A stretch of 32,375 nt of DNA. Origin: an uncultured Holdemanella sp. GTDB lineage: Bacteria; Bacillota_I; Bacilli_A; Erysipelotrichales; Erysipelotrichaceae. The DNA lies in NCBI RefSeq assembly GCF_934772795.1, contig NZ_CAKVMR010000021.1, positions 1 to 32,375 of the forward strand. Reading direction: 5' to 3'. The notes below the pieces were generated by a model. That model had not been told where the DNA came from, ran no database searches, and worked only from the letters and a program-made list of their open reading frames with translations. The position numbers and the translations under genes are program-made. Shown one piece after another: positions 16,603-23,806 of the stretch (positions are counted from its first letter, which is position 1; every line of letters starts with the position of its first letter).

Positions 16603-16694
16603 ACTTTGCACACTGCGGTATATTTTTGATTAAAATACTTTGCGCACTGCGGTATATTTTACATTAAATTACTTTGCGCACTGCGGTATGTATG
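16603..16694. repeat. 34-bp tandem repeat, 2.7 copies
   Basis: Units start at 16603, 16637 and 16671, exactly 34 bp apart. Each starts with a conserved 19-bp core, ACTTTGC(G/A)CACTGCGGTAT, followed by AT-rich DNA that varies. No gene accompanies it. The 389-bp gap between pyrE and the kinase-like gene holds the pyrE terminator, this array, about 160 bp of AT-rich DNA in which I see nothing, then the promoter and leader element of the next gene. Confidence 0.85.
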
Positions 16695-16855
16695 TCTGTA
16701 AATGCTTTATATAAAGTAAATTTATATGTATTAATTTTCTTGCATCAAAATACAATGTTTTACGTTACATCGAACCTATTTTGAATTAAAATATAAGTAG
16801 ATAGTGCAGTATATAAAAGCGAGGTGGTGGGGTATAAAATATGCTGTACCATTAC

Positions 16856-16884
16856 TTACAAAAAGTTTAAAAATTTGGTAAAAT
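16856..16884 (+). promoter_or_regulatory. Promoter of the cytidylate-kinase-like gene
   Basis: TTACAA (16856-16861), a 17-bp spacer and TAAAAT (16879-16884). The predicted start near 16890 coincides with the beginning of the structured leader at 16887. Confidence 0.6.
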
Positions 16885-16886
16885 AT

Positions 16887-16943
16887 CTACAACAACGAGT
16901 CTTCTTGCGGGATATAAATCCAGTTGTAGAAGGCTCGATTTTT
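16887..16943 (+). ncRNA. Riboswitch-like terminator leader, element I
   Basis: Two exclusive structures are visible. CTACAAC (16887-16893) can pair with GTTGTAG (16923-16929). Alternatively, CGAGTCTTCT (16896-16905) pairs with AGAAGGCTCG (16928-16937), with one wobble, followed by ATTTTTG as a terminator; the two 3' arms overlap. The blocks AACGAGT and TAAATCCAGTT recur in element II, about 20 bp apart in both. This is the layout of a transcription-terminating riboswitch. The best guess at class is guanidine-IV (mepA motif), mainly because elements II and III precede a MATE gene. Confidence 0.6.
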
Positions 16944-16963
16944 GTATATTAGGAGGTACCCTT

Positions 16964-17530
16964 ATGATAATTACAATTACACGTGAATTTGGAAGTGGCG
17001 GAAGAACCATTGCCAAGAAATTAGCCGAAAAATTACGCTATGCTTATTATGATTATGAAATTGTGCAACAAATTGCACAAGAAAGTGGCTTTGCGAAAGA
17101 GTATATTGAAGAAAATGGGGAAGATGCATCAAGCACAAGTACATTTGGCTTTATCTGGAATAATTATGGATATAACTTATCAGACGAATTGTATATTGCC
17201 CAAAGAAATGTAATTTGTGAATTGGCTGATAAAGGAAACTGCGTTATTGTAGGAAGATGTTCAGACTATATTCTTCGTGATCGTAAAGATGTATTGAATG
17301 TATTTATTCATGCCGATTTTGAATATCGAAAGAATCGTGTTGTATCGGTTTATGGACAAAATGAATTTGCACCAGACAAACGAATCAAAGATAAAGATAA
17401 ACGTCGTATTGCTTACTATAAATATTACACAGATCGTAAATGGGCGGATGCCAAGAACTATCAATTATGTTTAGACAGTGGTGTTTTGGGTATTGATAAA
17501 TGTGTAGAATTAATTGAAAAAGCTATGTAA
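16964..17530 (+). CDS. Cytidylate-kinase-like protein
   Basis: 188 residues of the Cytidylate_kin2 family. The P-loop is MIITITREFGSGGRTIAKKLA, with the GSGGRT variant typical of this family. It is followed by AYYDYEIVQQIA, CVIVGRCSDYILRD (a conserved arginine/aspartate block), FIHADFEYRKNRV and YYKYYTDRKWADAKNYQLCLDSG, the usual C-terminal signature. The biological substrate of this family is unsettled, and it is not the housekeeping Cmk. It has a strong AGGAGG site and a private promoter and leader. The same kind of leader controls the following MATE gene, suggesting a shared signal. Confidence 0.85.
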   Translation: MIITITREFGSGGRTIAKKLAEKLRYAYYDYEIVQQIAQESGFAKEYIEENGEDASSTSTFGFIWNNYGYNLSDELYIAQRNVICELADKGNCVIVGRCSDYILRDRKDVLNVFIHADFEYRKNRVVSVYGQNEFAPDKRIKDKDKRRIAYYKYYTDRKWADAKNYQLCLDSGVLGIDKCVELIEKAM

Positions 17531-17537
17531 TTTTGCT

Positions 17538-17566
17538 TTGACAAATTTAAAAAATAAAAATATAAT
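17538..17566 (+). promoter_or_regulatory. Consensus sigma-A promoter of the MATE gene
   Basis: A perfect TTGACA (17538-17543), a 17-bp spacer and a perfect TATAAT (17561-17566), starting 8 bp after the kinase-like stop codon. The strongest promoter in the window, it feeds directly into two terminator leaders, which fits control by attenuation rather than at initiation. Confidence 0.9.
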
Positions 17567-17571
17567 CACTT

Positions 17572-17620
17572 AGAAACGAGTGGCAGAAACAGCGTAAATC
17601 CAGTTTTCTGCTACTTTTTT
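17572..17620 (+). ncRNA. Riboswitch-like terminator leader, element II
   Basis: AGTGGCAGAAA (17579-17589) pairs with TTTCTGCTACT (17605-17615), with one wobble, followed by a run of T. The loop contains AGCGTAAATCCAG. A competing pairing, AGAAAC (17572-17577) with GTTTTCT (17603-17609, one bulged T), uses the same 3' strand, as in element I. It shares AACGAGT and TAAATCCAGTT with element I. The promoter start is predicted at about 17573. Confidence 0.65.
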
Positions 17621-17633
17621 ATATTTTATTGAA

Positions 17634-17687
17634 AGTGTGTTGCTTAAACGCGTAAGTCCAGCTTATGTGAACAATGCACTTTTTTTG
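17634..17687 (+). ncRNA. Riboswitch-like terminator leader, element III
   Basis: AGTGTGTTG (17634-17642) pairs with CAATGCACT (17672-17680), with two wobbles, followed by seven T. An inner CGCGTAAG / CTTATGTG helix presents a TCCAG loop. GCGTAAGTCCAG matches the loop core of element II with one change, but the AACGAGT block is absent. It may be a divergent second aptamer or a backup terminator. It lies 12 bp before the MATE ribosome binding site. Confidence 0.5.
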
Positions 17688-17706
17688 TGTTTTAGGGAGG
17701 TAAAGA

Positions 17707-19059
17707 ATGGAAGAAAACAACAAAATGAAAAATGAGCCAGTCAATAAGTTGATGCTTCAAATGGGTGTGCCTATGATTTTATCTATGGCACTACAAGCTG
17801 TCTATAATATTGTAGACAGTGCCTTTGTAGGAAATATGAAAGAAGGAAGTGAAGCCGCACTAAACGCACTTACCTTAGTATTTCCTATTCAGATGTTGAT
17901 GGTGGCCTTGGCCATTGGTACAGGCGTTGGAGTCAATGCCTTGCTCGCAAGAACTTTAGGACAAAGAAATCGTGAAAAAGCAGCTCATGTTGCAGGTAAC
18001 GGTTTATTTTTAGCGACAGTTATCTATATTGTTTGTGTATTGTTTGGATTATTTGGCATTAAAGCCTATATATCCTCTCAAACAAGTGATGCCCTTGTAT
18101 TATCGATGAGTATTGATTATCTAAGAATTTGTTGCCTGTTATCTTTTGGTGTTGTGTTCTTTTCGATATTTGAAAAGCTACTTCAAGCGACAGGACGATC
18201 ACTATATTCTACAATTGGACAAGTTACAGGTGCTGTAATCAATATGGTTCTAGATCCCATCTTGATTTATGGATTTAATTTAGGTGTACAAGGAGCGGCT
18301 TATGCGACTGTTATTGGACAAATTCTTTCGGCACTTTTATTAGTCATATTCCATATTCGTTTGAATAAAGAATTTGATCATGGACTAACTTATGCAAAAC
18401 CAAATAAGCGAATTATCAAAGAAATCTATTCGATTGGACTACCAGCCATTATTGCGCAGGCATTGATGTCATTCATGGTCTATGCGATGAATTTAATTCT
18501 TAAATTTGATCCATCTGCACAAACAGCCTATGGTCTTTTCTATAAGGTGCAACAATTTGTCTTGTTTATGGCATTTGGCTTAAGAGATGCGATTACACCC
18601 ATCATTGCCTTTTCGTATGGTATGCAAAATAAGAAGCGTGTTAAAGATGGAATTAAATATGGCTTAATATATACTATAGTATTAATGGCTTTGGGTACTC
18701 TAATTACAGAACTATTCCCAAACTTTTTTGCGACACTATTTAATGCAGGACAATCTAGAATGTATTTCATCAGTGCGGTTCGAATCATTTCCATCAGCTT
18801 TGTGTTTGCAGGTGTGAATATCGCATTTCAAGGAGTGTATCAAGCTTTAAATGGAGGTATGGAATCCTTAGTTGTTTCCTTGCTTAGACAAGCCATTTTG
18901 ATTCTTCCTTTGGCTTGGGGATTTTCAAAACTTGTCATTCAATATGGAATGGATGTATCTTTGATTTGGTACGCATTTGTGATTACAGAAGTTTTATCTT
19001 GTTTAGTTGGATGGGTATTTTTAAGGCGAATTGAGAAAAAGAAGATGGTGTTTGATTAA
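17707..19059 (+). CDS. MATE-family efflux transporter (MepA-like)
   Basis: 450 residues with about twelve hydrophobic segments in two similar halves. The first half starts LMLQMGVPMILSMALQAVYN and has IVDSAFVGN and GTGVGVNALLARTLGQRNREKA, the MATE signatures. The second half has IYSIGLPAIIAQALMSFMVY and AFGLRDAITPIIAFSYGMQ. It exports cationic compounds using an ion gradient; the substrate is unknown. An AGGGAGG site precedes the ATG. It has a private consensus promoter and two terminator leaders, so expression is probably induced by a small molecule. Guanidine is a guess based on known mepA-linked guanidine-IV riboswitches. Confidence 0.9.
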   Translation: MEENNKMKNEPVNKLMLQMGVPMILSMALQAVYNIVDSAFVGNMKEGSEAALNALTLVFPIQMLMVALAIGTGVGVNALLARTLGQRNREKAAHVAGNGLFLATVIYIVCVLFGLFGIKAYISSQTSDALVLSMSIDYLRICCLLSFGVVFFSIFEKLLQATGRSLYSTIGQVTGAVINMVLDPILIYGFNLGVQGAAYATVIGQILSALLLVIFHIRLNKEFDHGLTYAKPNKRIIKEIYSIGLPAIIAQALMSFMVYAMNLILKFDPSAQTAYGLFYKVQQFVLFMAFGLRDAITPIIAFSYGMQNKKRVKDGIKYGLIYTIVLMALGTLITELFPNFFATLFNAGQSRMYFISAVRIISISFVFAGVNIAFQGVYQALNGGMESLVVSLLRQAILILPLAWGFSKLVIQYGMDVSLIWYAFVITEVLSCLVGWVFLRRIEKKKMVFD

Positions 19060-19075
19060 GGTCAAACACTTTTTC
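19048..19075 (+). terminator. Terminator of the MATE gene
   Basis: A perfect 8-bp stem, GTGTTTGA / TCAAACAC, with a 6-nt loop, then TTTTT. It overlaps the stop codon. A TATAAT box for rarA follows at 19088-19093, without a clear -35. Confidence 0.85.
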
Positions 19076-19115
19076 TTTTGTGTGGTGTATAATAAAATAC
19101 ATACGGAGGAAACAT

Positions 19116-20477
19116 ATGGAACAAGATTCTCTATTTTCAATACAAGAAGACACAAGGCCTTTAGCCGATCGTATGCGTCCTGAAACATTGGATGAATATG
19201 TGGGACAAAAACAGCTTGTTGCCAAAGGAAATCTTTTGTGGCAAATGATTGAACATGATCAAGTAACATCGATGATTTTCTGGGGGCCGCCTGGAGTCGG
19301 AAAAACGACGTTGGCACGTATTATTGCCCATCAGACAAAGAGTTATTTTGTGGATTTCTCAGCTGTTACGAGTGGTATAAAAGAAATTAAGGAAGTTATG
19401 AAACAGGCCGATACGCGCAGGGCTTTGGGACAAAAAACAATCTTATTCGTAGATGAAATCCATCGTTTTAATAAGGCTCAACAAGATGCGTTTTTACCCT
19501 ATGTTGAAAAGGGAAGTATCATTCTAATTGGTGCTACAACAGAAAATCCAAGCTTTGAAATCAATTCTGCCCTTTTATCTAGGTGCAGAGTATTTGTACT
19601 AAACAGTTTGAATACAGATGATTTAAAGGATTTGATTATTCGTGCTATTTCCAGCTCAAAAGGATTAGGCAATCTAAAAATACATATTACGGATGAAGAT
19701 ATAGAGGCGATTGCCGCATTTTCCGGTGGAGATGCCCGCTTTTGTTTAAATACACTGGAGATGGTTGTTTATAATAGTCCAAGTGAATTGGATGGAATTC
19801 ATGTTTCACAAGATATATTGAAGCAATGCCTTCAAAAAAGGTCGTTATTGTATGATAAAAAAGGGGAGGAACACTATAATATTATTTCTGCCCTACATAA
19901 AAGTGTACGAAACTCCGATGTACAGGCTGCAGTATATTGGTTAGCTCGTATGTTGGAGGCTGGAGAAGATCCTTTATATATCGCAAGAAGACTCGTTCGT
20001 ATGGCCAGTGAAGATATTGGTATGGCGGATTCTAGGGCTTTAGAAATTTGTGTCGCTGCCTATCAGGCATGTCACTATTTGGGTGTTCCAGAATGTAATG
20101 TACACTTAACGCATGCAGCTGTATATTTGGCTTTAGCACCAAAATCAAACGCTTTAGAAGTGGCTTATAATACGGCGAAGGTTGATGCTTTAAAAACATT
20201 AGATCAGCCAGTGCCTTTACATATTCGTAATGCGCCAACAAAGCTAATGAAAGATTTAGGCTACAGTAAAGGATATGAGTATTCACATGATTATGAATAT
20301 CACATGACGGATATGCAGTGTCTTCCAGATGCTCTAGTTGGTAAAGAATATTATGTACCAAGTGATCAGGGCTCTGAAGTGAGGGTGCGTAATCGTCTTG
20401 TGCAGATTCAACAAATCAAGGCAATGGTGCATAGAAATCGTATGATGAAACAAAATCCTAAAGGAGGAAAATCGTGA
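19116..20477 (+). CDS. rarA: Replication-associated recombination protein A (RarA/MgsA)
   Basis: A AAA+ clamp-loader-like ATPase that acts at stalled replication forks, 453 residues. It begins with the RarA signature PLADRMRPETLDEYVGQ; Walker A GPPGVGKTT and Walker B ILFVDEIHRFNKAQQD are present, then GATTENPSFEINSALLSR and the C-terminal block HKSVRNSDVQAAVYWLARML. The frame is open upstream to 19080, but the ATG at 19116 has GGAGGA before it and follows the predicted -10 box. Its stop overlaps the GTG of the next gene by 4 bp. Confidence 0.95.
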   Translation: MEQDSLFSIQEDTRPLADRMRPETLDEYVGQKQLVAKGNLLWQMIEHDQVTSMIFWGPPGVGKTTLARIIAHQTKSYFVDFSAVTSGIKEIKEVMKQADTRRALGQKTILFVDEIHRFNKAQQDAFLPYVEKGSIILIGATTENPSFEINSALLSRCRVFVLNSLNTDDLKDLIIRAISSSKGLGNLKIHITDEDIEAIAAFSGGDARFCLNTLEMVVYNSPSELDGIHVSQDILKQCLQKRSLLYDKKGEEHYNIISALHKSVRNSDVQAAVYWLARMLEAGEDPLYIARRLVRMASEDIGMADSRALEICVAAYQACHYLGVPECNVHLTHAAVYLALAPKSNALEVAYNTAKVDALKTLDQPVPLHIRNAPTKLMKDLGYSKGYEYSHDYEYHMTDMQCLPDALVGKEYYVPSDQGSEVRVRNRLVQIQQIKAMVHRNRMMKQNPKGGKS

Positions 20478-22186
20478 AACTACATGAGCTAATGAATGAA
20501 TTGCAATATGGTGAGAGTATAGAAGTAGAATGTAAAAAAGCATCAAATTCTTTACCAAAATCTGTATGGGAAACATATTCTTCTTTTGCTAATACAAATG
20601 GCGGAACAATATATTTAGGAATTGATGAACCTAAAAACAATTATTTTGAGATAATTGGAGTGGATTGCCCTGAAAAAATAATAAAAGATTTTTGGGATAC
20701 TATTTCAAGTGATAAAGTAAGCTCAAATATTTTGCTAGAGAAGGATGTTCGTAAGGAATGTGTTGATGGTAAATATGTTGTTATAATTCATGTGCCTCGT
20801 GCTGATTATAAGCATAGACCAGTTTATATAAATGGAAATCCTATGAAAGGAACATATAAAAGAAATTATGAGGGAGATTATCATTGTACTGAAAGTGAAA
20901 TAAAATCGTTTTTCCGAGATGCTAGCGATGAAGGAAATGATGGTAGTTTGTTATCAGGATATACAATGGATGATATTGATGGAGATTCTTTACAGATGTA
21001 TAGGAATGCATTTGAGGTACATAATCCTAATCATGTATGGAATTCGTTGGATAATAAAAACTTTTTGAGAAGTCTTGGCGGATATGCTGTAAACAGGGGA
21101 ACAAAGGAAGAAGGATTGACGTTAGCGGGATTATTGATGTTTGGGAAAGGTCTCTCTATACGGGAAAGATTAGAAAATTTTCGATTTGATTTTTTAGATA
21201 TGACAAATTTGATTGGAGACAGAAGATGGTCAGATCGTTTGACATATGATGGAACGTGGGAAAATAACATTTATAATTTTATTAAGATAGTATTACCCAA
21301 ACTAGTGTCTGATTTAAAAAGACCTTTTGTTTTAGAAGGATTTCAACGAAAAGATGATACTGAAGTACATGCCTCTGTACGAGAAGCGATGATGAATAGT
21401 ATTATTCACTGTGATTATCATCAAGCTGGAATTTTAAAGATAATTAAAAAGGATAATGAATTTATTTTTTCTAACCCAGGTAGATTAAAAATATCTATTG
21501 AAGAAATTTACGAAGGTGGAAATTCAGTTGCGAGAAATCCTAAAATACAAACAATGCTGAGGATGATTGGATACGGTGAGAATATTGGTTCTGGATTCCC
21601 TATGATTTTAAAAACGTGGAAATCCGAAAATTGGAGGAAACCAGAACTTTTAGAAAATGAAAATTTATCATGTGTTGAGTTGCATTTACATATGATAAGT
21701 TTGTTACCTCAAGAGATAACAGAATATTTATCGCAAATATTTAAAGAGGATTATTTCTTATTAAAAGCAGAAGAACAAATGATTCTAAGCATTGCTTATA
21801 CGGATAAGGAAATTACAAATGAGAAAATACAATTATTGCTTAACACACATGTTGTTGAAGTTGGTAAATATTTGTCTGATTTAGTAAAAAAAGAAATGTT
21901 GGTAGTAAACCAAAATGGGAGATGGACAACCTATAGTATAAATGAGAAGTATGGAGTATCTTCGGTTTCATCTTTGGAATTAGATGAAGATTTGAATAAA
22001 ACAGATAGAGAAATATTAGAATATTTAAAAAACAATAAGAAAATCACATCCAAAGATGTTATAAAGGTAACTAATATTTCATCCATATCAGGGGCTAATA
22101 AGGCTCTAAAAAGATTATTTGATAAAAATTTGTTGAAAAAAACTAGAATTAAGAATAGTGTATTTTATGAAATAAAGGAGTGTTAA
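20474..22186 (+). CDS. AlbA_2 (Schlafen-like) ATP-binding protein
   Basis: 570 residues. The N-terminal AlbA_2 domain has ESIEVECKKA, WETYSSFANTNGGTIYLGID and VIIHVPRADYKHRPVYING. The middle has the HATPase_c_4 module: HASVREAMMNSIIHCDYH, FSNPGRL and GGNSVARNPKIQTMLRMIGY...GSGFPMI. The C-terminus holds a winged-helix segment (TDREILEYLKNNKKITSKDV). The family includes putative regulators and phage-defence proteins, but no role is established. It starts at GTG 20474 with AAAGGAGG inside the end of rarA, so it is coupled to rarA. It sits between rarA and the conserved tsaE-tsaB-rimI-tsaD block and is followed by a tandem repeat, which suggests insertion as a cassette. Confidence 0.88.
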   Translation: MKLHELMNELQYGESIEVECKKASNSLPKSVWETYSSFANTNGGTIYLGIDEPKNNYFEIIGVDCPEKIIKDFWDTISSDKVSSNILLEKDVRKECVDGKYVVIIHVPRADYKHRPVYINGNPMKGTYKRNYEGDYHCTESEIKSFFRDASDEGNDGSLLSGYTMDDIDGDSLQMYRNAFEVHNPNHVWNSLDNKNFLRSLGGYAVNRGTKEEGLTLAGLLMFGKGLSIRERLENFRFDFLDMTNLIGDRRWSDRLTYDGTWENNIYNFIKIVLPKLVSDLKRPFVLEGFQRKDDTEVHASVREAMMNSIIHCDYHQAGILKIIKKDNEFIFSNPGRLKISIEEIYEGGNSVARNPKIQTMLRMIGYGENIGSGFPMILKTWKSENWRKPELLENENLSCVELHLHMISLLPQEITEYLSQIFKEDYFLLKAEEQMILSIAYTDKEITNEKIQLLLNTHVVEVGKYLSDLVKKEMLVVNQNGRWTTYSINEKYGVSSVSSLELDEDLNKTDREILEYLKNNKKITSKDVIKVTNISSISGANKALKRLFDKNLLKKTRIKNSVFYEIKEC

Positions 22187-22187
22187 A

Positions 22188-22299
22188 GTGGAAACCACTC
22201 CAGAAAAGTGGAAACCACTTCAGAAAAGTGGAAACCACTCCAGAAAAGTGGAAACCACTTCAGAAAAGTGGAAACCACTCCAGAAAAGTGGAAACCACT
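22188..22299. repeat. 20-bp tandem repeat with hairpin units
   Basis: Five full 20-bp units and a partial sixth, starting at 22188, 22208, 22228, 22248, 22268 and 22288. Each carries GTGGAAACCACT, an AGTGG-AAA-CCACT hairpin, followed by CCAGAAAA or TCAGAAAA. The C and T versions alternate strictly, so the higher-order period is 40 bp. The array is contiguous, without spacers, between the AlbA_2 gene and tsaE. Confidence 0.95.
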
Positions 22300-22331
22300 T
22301 TATAAGATATAAAACTTGGAGGATTACATGA
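22188..22331 (+). CDS. Small ORF made of the 20-bp repeats, coupled to tsaE
   Basis: 47 codons starting at GTG 22188, with AAAGGAG 7 bp upstream, and ending in a TGA that overlaps the ATG of tsaE. Because 20 is not a multiple of 3, three DNA units encode one 20-residue peptide unit, VETTPEKWKPLQKSGNHSRK, which appears nearly twice. The predicted peptide is basic and rich in Lys, Trp and Pro. No homolog is recognised. The frame, ribosome site and exact overlap suggest it is translated at least to pass ribosomes to tsaE; a function for the peptide is not claimed. Confidence 0.45.
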   Translation: METTPEKWKPLQKSGNHSRKVETTSEKWKPLQKSGNHFIRYKTWRIT

Positions 22332-22780
22332 AAATAGAAATTCATAGTTTACAAGAAACACAGGAATTTGCCACAAAAATGGCAGATCTTTGTAGAAATA
22401 AACAATTAGTTATTACATTAGATGGAGATTTGGGTGCAGGTAAAACAACTTGGACAAAAAGCTTTGGGAAAGCTTTGGGTGTAAAGAATGTGATCAATTC
22501 ACCAACCTTCACCATCTTAAAGGATTATAAACAAGAAGGTGGTGTACCTTTCCATCATATTGATGCCTATCGTTTGGAAGGAAAATGTCAGGACTTAGGT
22601 TTTGAAGATTGTTTTGATGAAGGGATTACTGTAGTAGAATGGTCTGAATTTATTGAGGATCAATTGCCACAAGACCACATTAAAATTTCTTTTGAAGAAG
22701 GCATCGATGAAAATCGTACAGTGACATTGGAATATACGGGTCCTGTATCAAAGAGTATTGTGGAGGCATATCATGATTAG
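22328..22780 (+). CDS. tsaE: tRNA t6A biosynthesis ATPase TsaE
   Basis: Part of the TsaB-TsaD-TsaE complex that makes N6-threonylcarbamoyladenosine at position 37 of ANN-decoding tRNAs. The protein has 150 residues. The Walker A region is LDGDLGAGKTTWTKSF, followed by VINSPTFTILKDY, HHIDAYRLEG and GITVVEWSE, all family hallmarks. The start chosen is ATG 22328, with TGGAGG 5 bp before it; an upstream in-frame TTG at 22316 would put the ribosome site inside the gene. Its end overlaps the tsaB start by 8 bp. Confidence 0.94.
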   Translation: MKIEIHSLQETQEFATKMADLCRNKQLVITLDGDLGAGKTTWTKSFGKALGVKNVINSPTFTILKDYKQEGGVPFHHIDAYRLEGKCQDLGFEDCFDEGITVVEWSEFIEDQLPQDHIKISFEEGIDENRTVTLEYTGPVSKSIVEAYHD

Positions 22781-23366
22781 TTTATGTATGGATAGTGCTT
22801 ATAAAGCATTAGTATTAGGTTTATATAAAGATGGAACATTGATTGATGGTGTATCTATTGAAGCATTTAAAAAACAAAGTGAAACGATCTTTGTGGAATT
22901 AAATCAATTGTTTGAAAAGAACTGTTTAGACTATAAAGACGTTGATGAAGTGATTATCACAGATGGTCCTGGTTCTTATACAGGCATTCGTATTGCGATG
23001 ACAATTGCGAAAGTATTCTGTACACAAATGCATAAAACATTAAAGTGCATTAGTACTATGCAGTTGTTTGCGGGTATGGATGAAAGTGCCAATGTTATTT
23101 TAGATGCGCGTAGTAAAAGAGCGTATGTAGCACACTTAGAAAAGGGTGTTGTGGTTGGTGAAACACAAATTTTAGAAGTCGATCAATTAGAAGATTTCTT
23201 AAATGAACATCCTGGAACATTATATGGGGATGGATATTTAGTGAATCAAGAAGCATCAAGTTGTGATTTCTTGAAGAATTTTATTGAAGTACCAAGTCGT
23301 ACTATTGAAAATGTACATGCTTTAGTACCTCAATATTTAAAAGAAAGCGATGCCTATAAAGCATGA
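22773..23366 (+). CDS. tsaB: t6A biosynthesis scaffold protein TsaB
   Basis: 197 residues of the ASKHA fold, a paralog of TsaD that forms a dimer with it. Visible are the N-terminal CMDSAYKALVLGLY, the conserved IITDGPGSYTGIRIAMTIAK and DARSKRAYVA. A GGAGG site lies within tsaE, 6 bp before the ATG at 22773; an upstream in-frame GTG at 22758 is less likely because it overlaps that site. Its TGA overlaps the rimI ATG. Confidence 0.92.
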   Translation: MISLCMDSAYKALVLGLYKDGTLIDGVSIEAFKKQSETIFVELNQLFEKNCLDYKDVDEVIITDGPGSYTGIRIAMTIAKVFCTQMHKTLKCISTMQLFAGMDESANVILDARSKRAYVAHLEKGVVVGETQILEVDQLEDFLNEHPGTLYGDGYLVNQEASSCDFLKNFIEVPSRTIENVHALVPQYLKESDAYKA

Positions 23367-23797
23367 TTTTTAAAGAAATGAAAGACACGGATTTAGTTCG
23401 TGTTTTAGAACTTGAACAAGCATGTTTCAAACAGCCTTGGCTTGAAAAAGACTGTTTATATGAATTGAATGAGAATCCTTTTTCTCATGGTTGGATCTTG
23501 GAAGATGAAGATACAATTGTGGGCTATGCCTTTTTATGGGAAACCTTTGAAATGGCACAGTTAGCTCGTATTGGAGTGGATCCAAGTTTAAGAAAAAGAG
23601 GATATGGAAAAGAATTAATGATGCATCTATTTGATCGAGCTAGAGAAGTAGCTTGTGAATTTATGACATTAGAAGTTCGTGCCAGTAATGAGGCAGCATT
23701 GAATTTATACAAGAAAATGGGCTTTATTCAAGTCAATGTATCTAAGAGTTATTATCCAGATGGAGAAGATGCCATTGTGATGACATTGGCATTGTAG
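23363..23797 (+). CDS. rimI: Ribosomal protein S18 alanine N-acetyltransferase (RimI)
   Basis: 144 residues of the GNAT fold. The acetyl-CoA-binding motif is IGVDPSLRKRGYGKELM, followed by FMTLEVRASNEAALNLYKKMGFI and a YYPDGEDAIVMT C-terminus typical of RimI. The start overlaps the tsaB stop (ATGA), and no strong ribosome site is visible, so translation is probably coupled. The order tsaE-tsaB-rimI-tsaD is widely conserved in Bacillota. Confidence 0.92.
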   Translation: MIFKEMKDTDLVRVLELEQACFKQPWLEKDCLYELNENPFSHGWILEDEDTIVGYAFLWETFEMAQLARIGVDPSLRKRGYGKELMMHLFDRAREVACEFMTLEVRASNEAALNLYKKMGFIQVNVSKSYYPDGEDAIVMTLAL

Positions 23798-23806
23798 GAG
23801 GATTAT

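Noticed and set aside
16601..16963. tRNA or other structured RNA gene in the pyrE downstream gap
   Set aside because: No cloverleaf, TTCGA-type T-loop or CCA end was found; only the repeat array and the leader element are supported.
22188..22299. CRISPR array
   Set aside because: The 20-bp units are contiguous with no unique spacers, and no cas genes are present.
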